Below are positions 1-7,800 of a DNA stretch of 61,219 bases, piece after piece. The number at the start of each line of letters is the position of its first letter. The first letter of the stretch is position 1. The stretch comes from a virus. Position numbers and translations under genes: made by a program. The stretch is from the IMG/VR virus record IMGVR_UViG_3300017788_000001, positions 1 to 61,219 of that record; one strand, 5' to 3'. A model generated the notes under the pieces. The model worked only from the letters and a program-made list of their open reading frames with translations, was not told the origin of the DNA and did not search any database.

Positions 1-123
1 AGAGGTGTCGATCACAGGCTGTGAGCCGGGTAACGCGCTGAATGGTCCCTGATAAAGCCATGATGTTTCTTTGTTAGGCGTGGTCAGAATGTCTGTGTCG
101 GCTGTGGTGTACTTAGCTGCGCC
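1..123. repeat. Terminal direct repeat, left copy (identical to 61097-61219)
   Basis: Bases 1-123 are identical to 61097-61219. Removing one copy joins two pieces of one leftward reading frame with no frame change, so this is most simply the overlap left by assembling a circular or circularly permuted molecule. It could also be a genuine short terminal repeat, but a physical end inside a gene would be unusual. Unique length is then about 61,096 bp. Confidence 0.95.
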
Positions 124-390
124 GACAGATCTGTCATAACCACCGCGTGCGGAAGTAGTGACTCTATCGACAGCCTTGCCAAGATCACTTAAGAACCCAC
201 CAGTTTCTTCGCTAGGAGCAGCCGTGCCTGTCCGGCCCCTGCGCGGCTCTGCGGCCGGGGGCGATATACCAGTGAGGGCAGCAAAGTCCTCAAGCTGGCG
301 ATCTGAGATGTCACCATTCTCGTACATCTCGCGATAACGAGGCGACAGACTGGCGACAATCTTACTCTTGTAACTATTGGACAACGGCAT
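1..390 (-). CDS. Polyvalent giant virion protein, N-terminal 130 codons (continues at 61096-54842)
   Basis: This is the 5' end of the 2,214-codon gene whose main part is at 54842-61096. The start ATG is at 388-390, preceded on the minus strand by an AGGAG ribosome binding site, and the frame stays open down to base 1. It then continues in frame at 61096. The N-terminal residues are hydrophilic, starting MPLSNSYKSKIV, with a Pro/Arg/Gly-rich stretch near residues 45-60 and no signal peptide. See the entry at 54842-61219 for domains. Treating the right-hand part as complete would give a wrong start at a GTG within the repeat. Confidence 0.9.
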   Translation of the reverse strand, partial: MPLSNSYKSKIVASLSPRYREMYENGDISDRQLEDFAALTGISPPAAEPRRGRTGTAAPSEETGGFLSDLGKAVDRVTTSARGGYDRSVGAAKYTTADTDILTTPNKETSWLYQGPFSALPGSQPVIDTS

Positions 391-402
391 GAAAGCTCCT
401 TT

Positions 403-1092
403 TTATTCGCTCTTTGGTTTACCGAACACAGCCTCTTCAGCTCTTAGACGAGAACGTGTGTCTATGCCTCTACGGACGGACGGCGTACGCAAGAACTCAG
501 TCTCGAATCTACGCAGCCACGCCTCGTCCTTACCCTCATCAATGCCCTGCTTCATTCTAGTGTAGGCCGCCACACGCTCCATGTCCGACAGATTGTAATC
601 TTTCATGCTGTCGGCGATTCTAGCAGCAAGGGCGTGTAGCTCTGGTTTAGTACGGGCTGGGTTGGTTTCTTTGGAACCTCCGCCACCACCTCCACCACCT
701 CCACGATCAAGCCCGAGCAGATTGGTCGCTTTACGCTTATATGCGTTTTCAAGGCGCTTGCCTTCTATATCTAGACGACCGGCCTCCTCGGCCAGCAGCT
801 CGCTTGATGTGGCCTCGCGTCTACCGATCACCTGTCCTTCCGAGTTGACCATCACATACTGCTTAGCCTTCGGATCTAGATAAGACTGCCTTGCGTCTAC
901 AGACTTGAGGGAGTCAGTGCGATTGCGATTGTACTCGTAGTCGCTGGTCTCACGGCGCAGCGCTTCTACTGCACGGATCTTTGCGAGTTCACGCTCGTCT
1001 CCCGCAATAGCAGCGTCGCGCTTTTCTTGCTCTCTTTGCTGACGGAGTAGTTCGTTGCTTGCTCCGCCTAGAAAACTCCAGAAGTCTGTCAT
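403..1092 (-). CDS. Putative virion-associated protein with poly-Gly linker
   Basis: A 229-residue protein of unknown function in the late leftward operon, ending 12 bases before the start of the giant polyvalent protein. It is charged and likely helical (EQEKRDAAIAGDERELAKIR near residues 22-41), with a run of nine glycines at about residues 131-139 that separates two helical halves. Its start overlaps the stop of the gene at 1092-1553 by one base, indicating coupled translation. Position between tail genes and the giant protein suggests an internal virion or tail-associated protein; that is inference from context only. Confidence 0.75.
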   Translation of the reverse strand: MTDFWSFLGGASNELLRQQREQEKRDAAIAGDERELAKIRAVEALRRETSDYEYNRNRTDSLKSVDARQSYLDPKAKQYVMVNSEGQVIGRREATSSELLAEEAGRLDIEGKRLENAYKRKATNLLGLDRGGGGGGGGGSKETNPARTKPELHALAARIADSMKDYNLSDMERVAAYTRMKQGIDEGKDEAWLRRFETEFLRTPSVRRGIDTRSRLRAEEAVFGKPKSE

Positions 1093-1553
1093 TACATACC
1101 TCCCATGCCCTGCAGGCCGGGCTGCTGAGGCACCTGTTGCTCGGGCGCGGCGCCTGCCATCTGTTCATCGCCCTGCATTACGACAGCCTTGACAATCTCC
1201 ACAACCTCCGCATACACCTGCTCTGAGAACTCTGGAGGAAGCATGAGCTTCTGCTCAAGGTAGTCAAGCATCTCCTCTAGGAACCCGCCCTTAGCTAGGA
1301 AGGCGCGAGGATCAAGCTGCAACTGTCCTACAATCTCTTCACCCATCTTCATGATGAGCTGCGCCATGAACTGCCCGACAACCTGTGCGGGATCTTGGCT
1401 TGTGTCGAGAGCCTGCTTGATAACGCCCAGACCGCCCTGTCCCAGCAACTTAATACCAGAACGCACGAGCAGCTCGACATCCGTATCAGGTACAGGCTTG
1501 TCGCCCATCTCTTCCACAGCTCTGTTTGTCAATCGCTGGTCTATACTAGCCAT
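1092..1553 (-). CDS. Putative virion protein, Gln/Met-rich C terminus
   Basis: A 153-residue protein not recognised by family. It is mainly helical with hydrophobic segments around residues 35-50 and 60-75, and ends in a Pro/Gln/Gly/Met-rich tail. It sits in the late operon between two other small virion-type genes and overlaps the next one (403-1092) by one base. Probably a minor structural or ejected protein. Confidence 0.7.
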   Translation of the reverse strand: MASIDQRLTNRAVEEMGDKPVPDTDVELLVRSGIKLLGQGGLGVIKQALDTSQDPAQVVGQFMAQLIMKMGEEIVGQLQLDPRAFLAKGGFLEEMLDYLEQKLMLPPEFSEQVYAEVVEIVKAVVMQGDEQMAGAAPEQQVPQQPGLQGMGGM

Positions 1554-1555
1554 TA

Positions 1556-1921
1556 TTACCCCGCGTTAGGTTTGTTAGGAACTACAGGCAGGGCCGGTAG
1601 AGTGTAGTCATCAGGAGCATACGTCCCTAGCTTTGAGAAAGAACCGTAAGTGTCGAGCGCTCTGCGCTTGTCCAGCTTATCTTTCTGCTTGTAGTAGTAG
1701 TCTAGATCCTTCTCAAAAGCGCTAGTGCGTCTAGCCTCAAGACCCTGCAGTCCTACGATTTCCTTTTGTGCTTTTGTGTCATTCTTCCGGCCCTTGCTGT
1801 CGGACCTGCTCTGGGAGTAGGAAGAGATACCTGACAGGATAGCGCCCCACCAGTTAGTCCCGCTCCCACTACCACCAGAACCATAACTGTCACCGCTGAA
1901 CAAGCTGCTATACCATGCCAT
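1556..1921 (-). CDS. Small Gly/Ser-rich putative virion protein
   Basis: A 121-residue protein starting MAWYSSLFSGDSYGSGG, with a Gly/Ser-rich N terminus followed by a charged helical centre (KAQKEIVGLQGLEARRTSAF) and a Pro-rich tail. The N terminus followed by WWGAILSGISSYSQS is the pattern of small internal virion proteins in podophages, but no family is recognised. The gene is two bases from both neighbours in the late operon. Confidence 0.65.
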   Translation of the reverse strand: MAWYSSLFSGDSYGSGGSGSGTNWWGAILSGISSYSQSRSDSKGRKNDTKAQKEIVGLQGLEARRTSAFEKDLDYYYKQKDKLDKRRALDTYGSFSKLGTYAPDDYTLPALPVVPNKPNAG

Positions 1922-1923
1922 GA

Positions 1924-2904
1924 TTAACCCCTAGGTCTGTTGCCGTACTGCGGGAAGTACGTACTCAGAATCTGAGCGAAATTCTGGTTGAAGAAATTGC
2001 TCATACCGCTGATGACTTCCGCTGTATACACTTCTGGATTTTCCAGAGCATACGTCTGAATCAGGCTGTTCAACTGATAGGCAGAGTTGATAGGCATCAT
2101 GCTGAGCACGCCATAAAACTCTCTATCGAACTGTCTTGAATTGGCCCAGTCTTCAAGCTGTGCTCGTGTATAGTCTCTATTACGCTCAAGTCTGTTCTGT
2201 TCGCCTTGGAAAGCAAATCCTTCTCGTTGCCCATGCAGCTGCATAGCCGCATTGAACAGAGGCGCTGCGCCCTCTAGAGCTGCCCGCTGGCTAGCACCCG
2301 CTGCAATGGAACTGCCAGCTCTGTTGCCTCTGCCTGCCGCTTGTTCAAGACCCCTCATCCTAGCGTTACGTATGTAGGCACCATTAGGATCTATGATCTG
2401 ATTCATGGTGTCCGTGACTACGTTTGCCGGCGAGAATCCACCTTGCAGGTTAACCTGAGAGGGATTTGGCGGTAAGTTACCGCCTGTGCCCTGCGTGCCC
2501 TGAGGAGGCTTACCTCCTCTCCACTGCGACGGGTCGGAAGGAACCGCTGGATTATTACCACCAGTGCCTTGCGTTACAGGAGGTTTCAACGGTAGAGCCG
2601 GCGCATGACCGCCAGATCCTATTGGATACTTACCTCCTTCCCATGGTGTGAGCGAAGCCGGGTTGTTGCCTCCAGTGCCCTGTGTAGGTGTGGGAAGTGC
2701 AGGAGCGTTCCCTCCTGTCCCTATGGGGTACTTGCCGCCTTCCCACGGAGTTAGTAACGCCGGGTTATTTCCTCCTGTACTTACAGTAGGCGGCGGTGGC
2801 TGTATCCATGAATTACCCTGTAGCTGAGGCGGCGTGTTGCCACCCGTCAGAGGTGTTCTGGGGGCTGAAGGTAAAGCACCACCAGTCCCTTGTGTGATAT
2901 ACAT
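1924..2904 (-). CDS. Virion protein with tandem Gly-Asn-Pro repeats
   Basis: The N-terminal third consists of imperfect tandem repeats of the form TGGNNPALLTPWEGGKYPIG, at least five units by eye, followed by a charged helical domain (about residues 170-326). I chose ATG 2904 because it has a GAGGGG ribosome binding site seven bases upstream; an ATG at 2952 would overlap the previous stop and has no usable site. The repeats resemble low-complexity linkers of virion proteins. A related Gly/Pro-rich protein lies at 53640-54842, and the motif TGGNLPP recurs in the small secreted protein at 47859-48065. Confidence 0.75.
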   Translation of the reverse strand: MYITQGTGGALPSAPRTPLTGGNTPPQLQGNSWIQPPPPTVSTGGNNPALLTPWEGGKYPIGTGGNAPALPTPTQGTGGNNPASLTPWEGGKYPIGSGGHAPALPLKPPVTQGTGGNNPAVPSDPSQWRGGKPPQGTQGTGGNLPPNPSQVNLQGGFSPANVVTDTMNQIIDPNGAYIRNARMRGLEQAAGRGNRAGSSIAAGASQRAALEGAAPLFNAAMQLHGQREGFAFQGEQNRLERNRDYTRAQLEDWANSRQFDREFYGVLSMMPINSAYQLNSLIQTYALENPEVYTAEVISGMSNFFNQNFAQILSTYFPQYGNRPRG

Positions 2905-2944
2905 ATCATCCCCTCTGTAAAGATGATTTTTCTTATGGAAGCCA

Positions 2945-5497
2945 TTAACCATCCTGATGTCCCTCCACTCTCGGATAAACTACCATGACTTGTACTATGT
3001 GGGAAGGCTCTACGGTTGATAGGTTACTCGCCTGCCCACCTTCTATTCTAAGGGACACACCTAGGCCCCAGTTCGCATGATCCACAAAGTTAGTGACATC
3101 TTGCTTACTTCTGTAGAAGTGCGCCGGAGGTGTGTACGGAAGGGAGATGTCCTGACTAGCCGTGGTGTAAGATTGATCGAAGTCTCTCTCTATACCCTTG
3201 GCTTTTACAACAAGATTCGCCATACCGTGACTTTTACCGAACAGCCGTATACCCTCCACGCCTAAGAAGTTGGACGCGTTGTCATTGTAAAGATGCGCCA
3301 ATTCAAAGTAATGGGTAAACGTAATACCGTTGAAGCCCCATCCTGAGTCCAGCTCATACACCCTAGTGCCGTCAACAGGATCATTAGATTCCACGTAAGG
3401 GTAGTCTGTAGCAGCATATCTACCGTAGAACACATCCCACACGACGTGCATACGTTCTTGCCCGTTGTCCTGTACTTGACTACTCCATGCCAGAGGCAAT
3501 CTGGCTACACCGTCATTGCTATAGTTTGACATAGCAATCAGAGGCTGCTCCCCTGTCATACAGAACGAATAGACATCACCTGAACGCAGGAATAGTCTGT
3601 ACTGATTCTTGCCTCTCACAGGCATCGCGCAATGCACACCGCCGATCTCTGTATCAAATAGTGACACAACCATCTTAGGCTTGAGCTGCGCCTGTACCTT
3701 GTCGCTAGCCCTGTACCCCATAAAGTCGGAGTACGTGCTGCTCTGCTCTAGGACGCTCACACCATTCTGATCAGCGAATACAGGGACCCTGCCGACATTG
3801 ACGCAGCTGTAAGGTAGTGCTCCGCTGTCAGGAGATATTGTCTCTGTAGCTATGTTGTCACCAATACCTGCCAGTCTGCTGATAGAACGCCTGCCGAACA
3901 CAAGCGTGGAATCGCCCACGCCTTCGAGCAGTCCCGTGATTTCATCGCCCATGGGAAACGTCTGCGCGCCATCTATACCAGAGAAGTTGGAAGGCTCGTT
4001 AGGTACAGACAAGTTCACAGTGCCTCCCAAATACCCTAGAGACAGGCAGAGTCTAGCATGCCTTCCTGCCCACTTCGGCTTGTCGTTTGCCTCCACATCT
4101 GGGTCAGTGATAATGGAACCGTAGGAAGCATAACGTTCCAGCCCAAGCTCTAATACGTCAAGCGGCACAGCGTAGCCCGTACGAGGCGGGCTGTAAAACT
4201 TAGCCCAAACAGCACGTGATGCACCTGTGGCCAAGTACGCCTCAGCATCCTCATCAATGCCGTAGAAGTTGGCGGTCAGTCCGACAAAGTGAGATTCGTA
4301 CTGCCTCAGCTTCTTGGTACCGGCAACGTTCGTTCTAATGATGGAGTCGACTGTGAGAATGTTGTTACCGTTTATTCTTACGACATCACCTACAACTATC
4401 TTGTTGTATGCGCCGGGACCGGAAGCACCGCTCAATGGGTCTAGCGGGTTGAACGGTATCAGCTCCACGCGACCTGTGGCATTTCCTGCACTCCAACTAC
4501 CGCTAGTCAGTACCACGGATTTGATAAGCATTTTGTAGTGGTTGGAGGCGAAGGCTGGTCCGACGTTGACAATATCTCCCACACTAGGATCAGCGCTTGC
4601 CGCCTGCGTCCCGTTGTCAAACGTCACGATAATCGAACGGTACATCCTAGCAGCGCCTCTGCTCTCATGTGTTTGAGGGGTGTGCCGTGCTACACAGTAA
4701 GACCAGTCAGACTCACCCGAATGCTCTGTGACAGAAGAGGCAGTAGCCGTGGAAGCTGCTGTGTTATCTTTATTACGGACACTAATTGATGTAGAGGCGG
4801 TACCTTCTACATAGGGCTCTATCCACACAGTCAAAGGTGACGTAGTTTTTGCTATGACAAGCCCATCAATAGTGCCTATTCTAAGTGTGTCGCCTACTTC
4901 CGTGAAGCTATTGGACACACCGTTTAATACGTAACTAGGAGCATCTCTGAACTCAAGCAGGTTGTTCCTGAACCAGTGCAGCCCACACACAGGGGTAGGT
5001 GAGGTCTCTATAGACGCCCTGAGTATAGTGGCGATAGCGCGTACCAAGTCTACGTAGTTGTCTACCGTCTCAGTGCTGTGCCTGCCAACGGCGTCACTGA
5101 TCGTATTAGCATCGACTGTAGAACCGCCGTCAACAATGATCTCGTCACCAGCACGTAGAACGGATTGGTCTTTAGTTATTGGGCAGTACAGAAGTTCATT
5201 ACCGCCGTGAGAGATATACACGCCTACATTGAACGTGCCCTGATCGGTGATAAGCTTTATGATGTCACCGGCCTGCACAGAAGAGAAAGCACCCGCATCA
5301 CTGATGCTGATGTTAACTGCCCATACATCAGTCAGGGCACCATTAGCCCAGCCGTCGTAAAGCTCAGTGCCGTCAATACGGCTGATGCCTCCGAGGGTTG
5401 TAAACTCATAATTCATGCAGCCGATTAGACTCCCCGGCTCTTTAGCCATGGCAGGGGAGGTGTGGTCTAGTCCTTTGTTTAGGGCAATGGTCAGCAT
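2945..5497 (-). CDS. Tail tube/nozzle (packaged-DNA stabilisation-like) protein
   Basis: An 850-residue beta-rich protein, the size and position of the tail tubular protein B or gp10-type nozzle of short-tailed phages. It starts MLTIALNKGLDHTSPAMAKE and contains segments typical of this group, such as DVWAVNISIS near residue 58 and VFADQNGVSVLEQ near residue 575, where a user-facing hub protein reads the sequence of queries on tail geometry. It overlaps the adaptor gene upstream (5491-6471) by seven bases. Role: forms the lower tail channel through which DNA leaves. The assignment rests on size, order and general resemblance, not on a catalytic motif. Confidence 0.75.
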   Translation of the reverse strand: MLTIALNKGLDHTSPAMAKEPGSLIGCMNYEFTTLGGISRIDGTELYDGWANGALTDVWAVNISISDAGAFSSVQAGDIIKLITDQGTFNVGVYISHGGNELLYCPITKDQSVLRAGDEIIVDGGSTVDANTISDAVGRHSTETVDNYVDLVRAIATILRASIETSPTPVCGLHWFRNNLLEFRDAPSYVLNGVSNSFTEVGDTLRIGTIDGLVIAKTTSPLTVWIEPYVEGTASTSISVRNKDNTAASTATASSVTEHSGESDWSYCVARHTPQTHESRGAARMYRSIIVTFDNGTQAASADPSVGDIVNVGPAFASNHYKMLIKSVVLTSGSWSAGNATGRVELIPFNPLDPLSGASGPGAYNKIVVGDVVRINGNNILTVDSIIRTNVAGTKKLRQYESHFVGLTANFYGIDEDAEAYLATGASRAVWAKFYSPPRTGYAVPLDVLELGLERYASYGSIITDPDVEANDKPKWAGRHARLCLSLGYLGGTVNLSVPNEPSNFSGIDGAQTFPMGDEITGLLEGVGDSTLVFGRRSISRLAGIGDNIATETISPDSGALPYSCVNVGRVPVFADQNGVSVLEQSSTYSDFMGYRASDKVQAQLKPKMVVSLFDTEIGGVHCAMPVRGKNQYRLFLRSGDVYSFCMTGEQPLIAMSNYSNDGVARLPLAWSSQVQDNGQERMHVVWDVFYGRYAATDYPYVESNDPVDGTRVYELDSGWGFNGITFTHYFELAHLYNDNASNFLGVEGIRLFGKSHGMANLVVKAKGIERDFDQSYTTASQDISLPYTPPAHFYRSKQDVTNFVDHANWGLGVSLRIEGGQASNLSTVEPSHIVQVMVVYPRVEGHQDG

Positions 5498-6471
5498 GAT
5501 TTATCGAATCTGTGTAAACCCAAAGTTATGGTAGGCAGAGAATCTCTGCGCATGATGTAATCCCACTTGTCATACTCCTTCTTTGCACGAGAGTACAGCT
5601 GTGTGTTCCTGTCATAATCTGCGTAAGACATGATGGCACCCCACATAATCTTCTCGTCGTACATAGGGTCTAGCAAGACGGGCGTGTCGTTGTACAACGT
5701 CATGGACGACGCGTCCTGAGTGTAAGAAAACGACACATCATATGGAACATTAGGACGTGGGTAGAAGTCATACAGGCCGTCGTCTGTGCGTACAATATAT
5801 CCCGGCCTACCGGACGGTGTATTGAACGCGTCAAACCTGCCTACCCAGTTTTCAACCGGCAGTGCGATAAGAGAAGGGGCTGCTTGCAGATCACCCGGAG
5901 ATGGGGAAGACGCTGTGGCCACTGTAGGCTGGATGTACACAGAGCGTTCATCAAGCTCATCAAACCCTGTCACAAGCTCGTGAAAGCTGTACCGTCCACG
6001 GCCCTTTATGCTACCTAGTTCAGGGGTAGGGCTCGGACTAACTCTGTCAAACTTCTCGTTCAGGATGAGGTTGTCTGCTTCTGATGGATCACCGACGTAC
6101 TCCACGGAAACCGTGTACTCAGTCAGAAGGTTAAGCTCTGCATCTTCTGTGGAATGCACAGCTACTACTTCAAACTGTACACCAGATGATGTCCCTTCTA
6201 AAACGTTACCGACCGAGACAATACCCGGTCCGGGCAGTATCAGCTGTAGACGTGGGTGGATAGTTACGGTGGTGCGTTCCTTGCGGAAGTACCACTCATT
6301 TCTATCAATAAGAATACTGCGATAAGCACGATTTGTCCACTTCTTGAACAGATTGTACAGAATCGTCCTAGGTGGCGATGCAAAATTCAAAGAAGTCAAA
6401 GGGTCCAACGACACCTTGCACTCGTCGATTGCATCATTAACAAGTTCCATGTATGTTTTGTGGGCAGGCAT
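5491..6471 (-). CDS. Head-tail adaptor / tail tubular protein A-like
   Basis: A 326-residue protein between the capsid genes and the tail nozzle gene. It begins MPAHKTYMELVNDAIDECKV and carries an early RTILYNLFKKWTNRAYRSIL segment, then WYFRKERTTVTIHPR, a layout seen in podophage tail tubular A or gp4/gp11-like adaptors, which bind below the portal. The central region (about 80-180) is a beta-rich insertion. Overlap with the nozzle gene fits the usual TubA-TubB pair. Family assignment is by context and general pattern. Confidence 0.65.
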   Translation of the reverse strand: MPAHKTYMELVNDAIDECKVSLDPLTSLNFASPPRTILYNLFKKWTNRAYRSILIDRNEWYFRKERTTVTIHPRLQLILPGPGIVSVGNVLEGTSSGVQFEVVAVHSTEDAELNLLTEYTVSVEYVGDPSEADNLILNEKFDRVSPSPTPELGSIKGRGRYSFHELVTGFDELDERSVYIQPTVATASSPSPGDLQAAPSLIALPVENWVGRFDAFNTPSGRPGYIVRTDDGLYDFYPRPNVPYDVSFSYTQDASSMTLYNDTPVLLDPMYDEKIMWGAIMSYADYDRNTQLYSRAKKEYDKWDYIMRRDSLPTITLGLHRFDKSC

Positions 6472-6490
6472 TATTGGACCCTTCTATTCA

Positions 6491-7144
6491 TTACTGCTTG
6501 AGTGCTAGATGTCTTTCGACAGTCTGCAGTTCTCTTTCGTTGCGCTCAAACTCCATCAGTTCACCAACAGTCGGCCACTTGCCGATAGCGTCGTAGAACT
6601 TCTTCTTGCGAGCGTAGTGAGCGCCGCGTTGGTCAAGCTGCGACTTGAATCCAGAATCCTTGGTGTGGGGGCGGACCCTCAGCACTTGGAACGGATAGCT
6701 ATAAATCTCTTCCTCCTTGACCACACCTTCCGGCTTGTGCAGGCTGGGCGCCTCTATCTGTCTAAGGATAGAAGCTTTGGCGTCTGCAAGCACTCCGATG
6801 AATTCAAGAGGAATGACGAACTCAACGCCTCGTGGAGCGATGAACATACGACCGTTCAAGCCCAGAGGAATTGAAGAATTATTGTGTCCGGGAGTAGGAT
6901 CACGCATAATCAAAATCTTCGCGTGTCCCGGCGGTAGATCGTCCTGATCCTTTTCATCTTCAGCCGCGCTATAAAGAGCAGACGCTGACTGCTTCAGCTT
7001 GATAGCAGCGATGAAATCATTCTTATCCCAGTCTCTACGGGCGCTGATACCCATCAGCTTCGCGTACATACGCAGCTCAGACATACCGAGCGAGTCTAGG
7101 GTATCTTCGGACTCATCCTTTTGAGTCATAGTGTTCTCTGACAT
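6491..7144 (-). CDS. Conserved structural-module protein with SAP-like N terminus
   Basis: A 217-residue protein whose residues 17-48 (DSLGMSELRMYAKLMGISA, then NDFIAAIK) look like a SAP-type helix-extended-loop-helix motif. The rest is mixed alpha/beta and ends in a charged helix (ELMEFERNERELQTVERHLA). In N4-type phages a protein of this sort follows the capsid genes, but its role is not known to me. It has a good ribosome binding site (GGAG) and lies 20 bases from the adaptor gene. Confidence 0.65.
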   Translation of the reverse strand: MSENTMTQKDESEDTLDSLGMSELRMYAKLMGISARRDWDKNDFIAAIKLKQSASALYSAAEDEKDQDDLPPGHAKILIMRDPTPGHNNSSIPLGLNGRMFIAPRGVEFVIPLEFIGVLADAKASILRQIEAPSLHKPEGVVKEEEIYSYPFQVLRVRPHTKDSGFKSQLDQRGAHYARKKKFYDAIGKWPTVGELMEFERNERELQTVERHLALKQ

Positions 7145-7162
7145 TTGTGTTTCTCCAAGGTG

Positions 7163-7187
7163 AAAGGGGCCCCGACATCGAGGCCCC
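7163..7187 (-). terminator. Weak hairpin between two virion genes
   Basis: On the minus strand GGGGCC pairs with GGCCCC around a ten-base loop, followed by only three T residues. It may give partial termination after the gene at 7199-7753. Confidence 0.4.
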
Positions 7188-7198
7188 CATTGTTACAC

Positions 7199-7753
7199 TT
7201 ACGCGTTCTTGTACTTGGTGGAATTGAACTCAGTGTAGATCAGCGGAGCGGTCTGCTGCTCGCCGAGGAACACTGCTTCAAGGATGATGTCAACATCACC
7301 ATCGGCCACCGAAAACGCACCAGCACCCGAGGGGGTGAGGGTGACGTAATACGGCGCCCAGTTCTGGACATCGGCCACAGTGTCTACCTCAGTGAAGGTC
7401 GCCATCTCGTCAGTGGTCAGAGCAGTAGATGCCCCGAGACGAGTGTCCGATTCAGTCACAGGAGTGAACACAGTTCCATCCGGCCGCGTGAGGTTGCTTG
7501 CCGAGACCGGCGAAATGCCAACCGAGAAGCTCGGATTGGTCAGCACCGGAGTACCACTAACCTCCTTGATCAGCACGGTGATGCGGATCGGACGAACATT
7601 CTCGCCAGCCGGTACCATACGAATCAGATCAGAAGTGGCGATGGAGCCACCGGCAGCCACACGCACGCGCGCGGAAACCGACTGCTCCTTACCATTGGCA
7701 AGGCCGCGATGGCGGACGCCCTTTACGACAAGATCACTATCAAAATTAGCCAT
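7199..7753 (-). CDS. Putative capsid decoration or head-associated protein
   Basis: A 184-residue, beta-rich, Thr/Val/Ala-rich protein encoded directly after the major capsid gene. No signal peptide or catalytic motif. Composition (many Thr, Val, Gly; few Cys) and position match capsid decoration or head-completion proteins, which are made in large amounts; the gene sits between two hairpins that could set its dosage (7764-7792 upstream, 7163-7187 downstream). Start ATG 7753 has a GGAG site (GGAGAAATACAA before ATG). Function inferred from position. Confidence 0.6.
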   Translation of the reverse strand: MANFDSDLVVKGVRHRGLANGKEQSVSARVRVAAGGSIATSDLIRMVPAGENVRPIRITVLIKEVSGTPVLTNPSFSVGISPVSASNLTRPDGTVFTPVTESDTRLGASTALTTDEMATFTEVDTVADVQNWAPYYVTLTPSGAGAFSVADGDVDIILEAVFLGEQQTAPLIYTEFNSTKYKNA

Positions 7754-7763
7754 TTGTATTTCT

Positions 7764-7792
7764 CCAAAAAGGGGCTAGACGACACTAGCCCC
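7764..7792 (-). terminator. Intrinsic terminator after the major capsid gene
   Basis: On the minus strand GGGGCTAG pairs perfectly with CTAGCCCC around the loop TGTCGT, followed by five T residues. It lies just past the capsid stop codon (7801) and would lower read-through into the downstream tail genes. Confidence 0.8.
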
Positions 7793-7800
7793 ACTTCTCA

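Noticed and set aside
605-883. Proline-rich rightward reading frame
   Set aside because: Mirror of the poly-Gly stretch in the real leftward gene at 403-1092.
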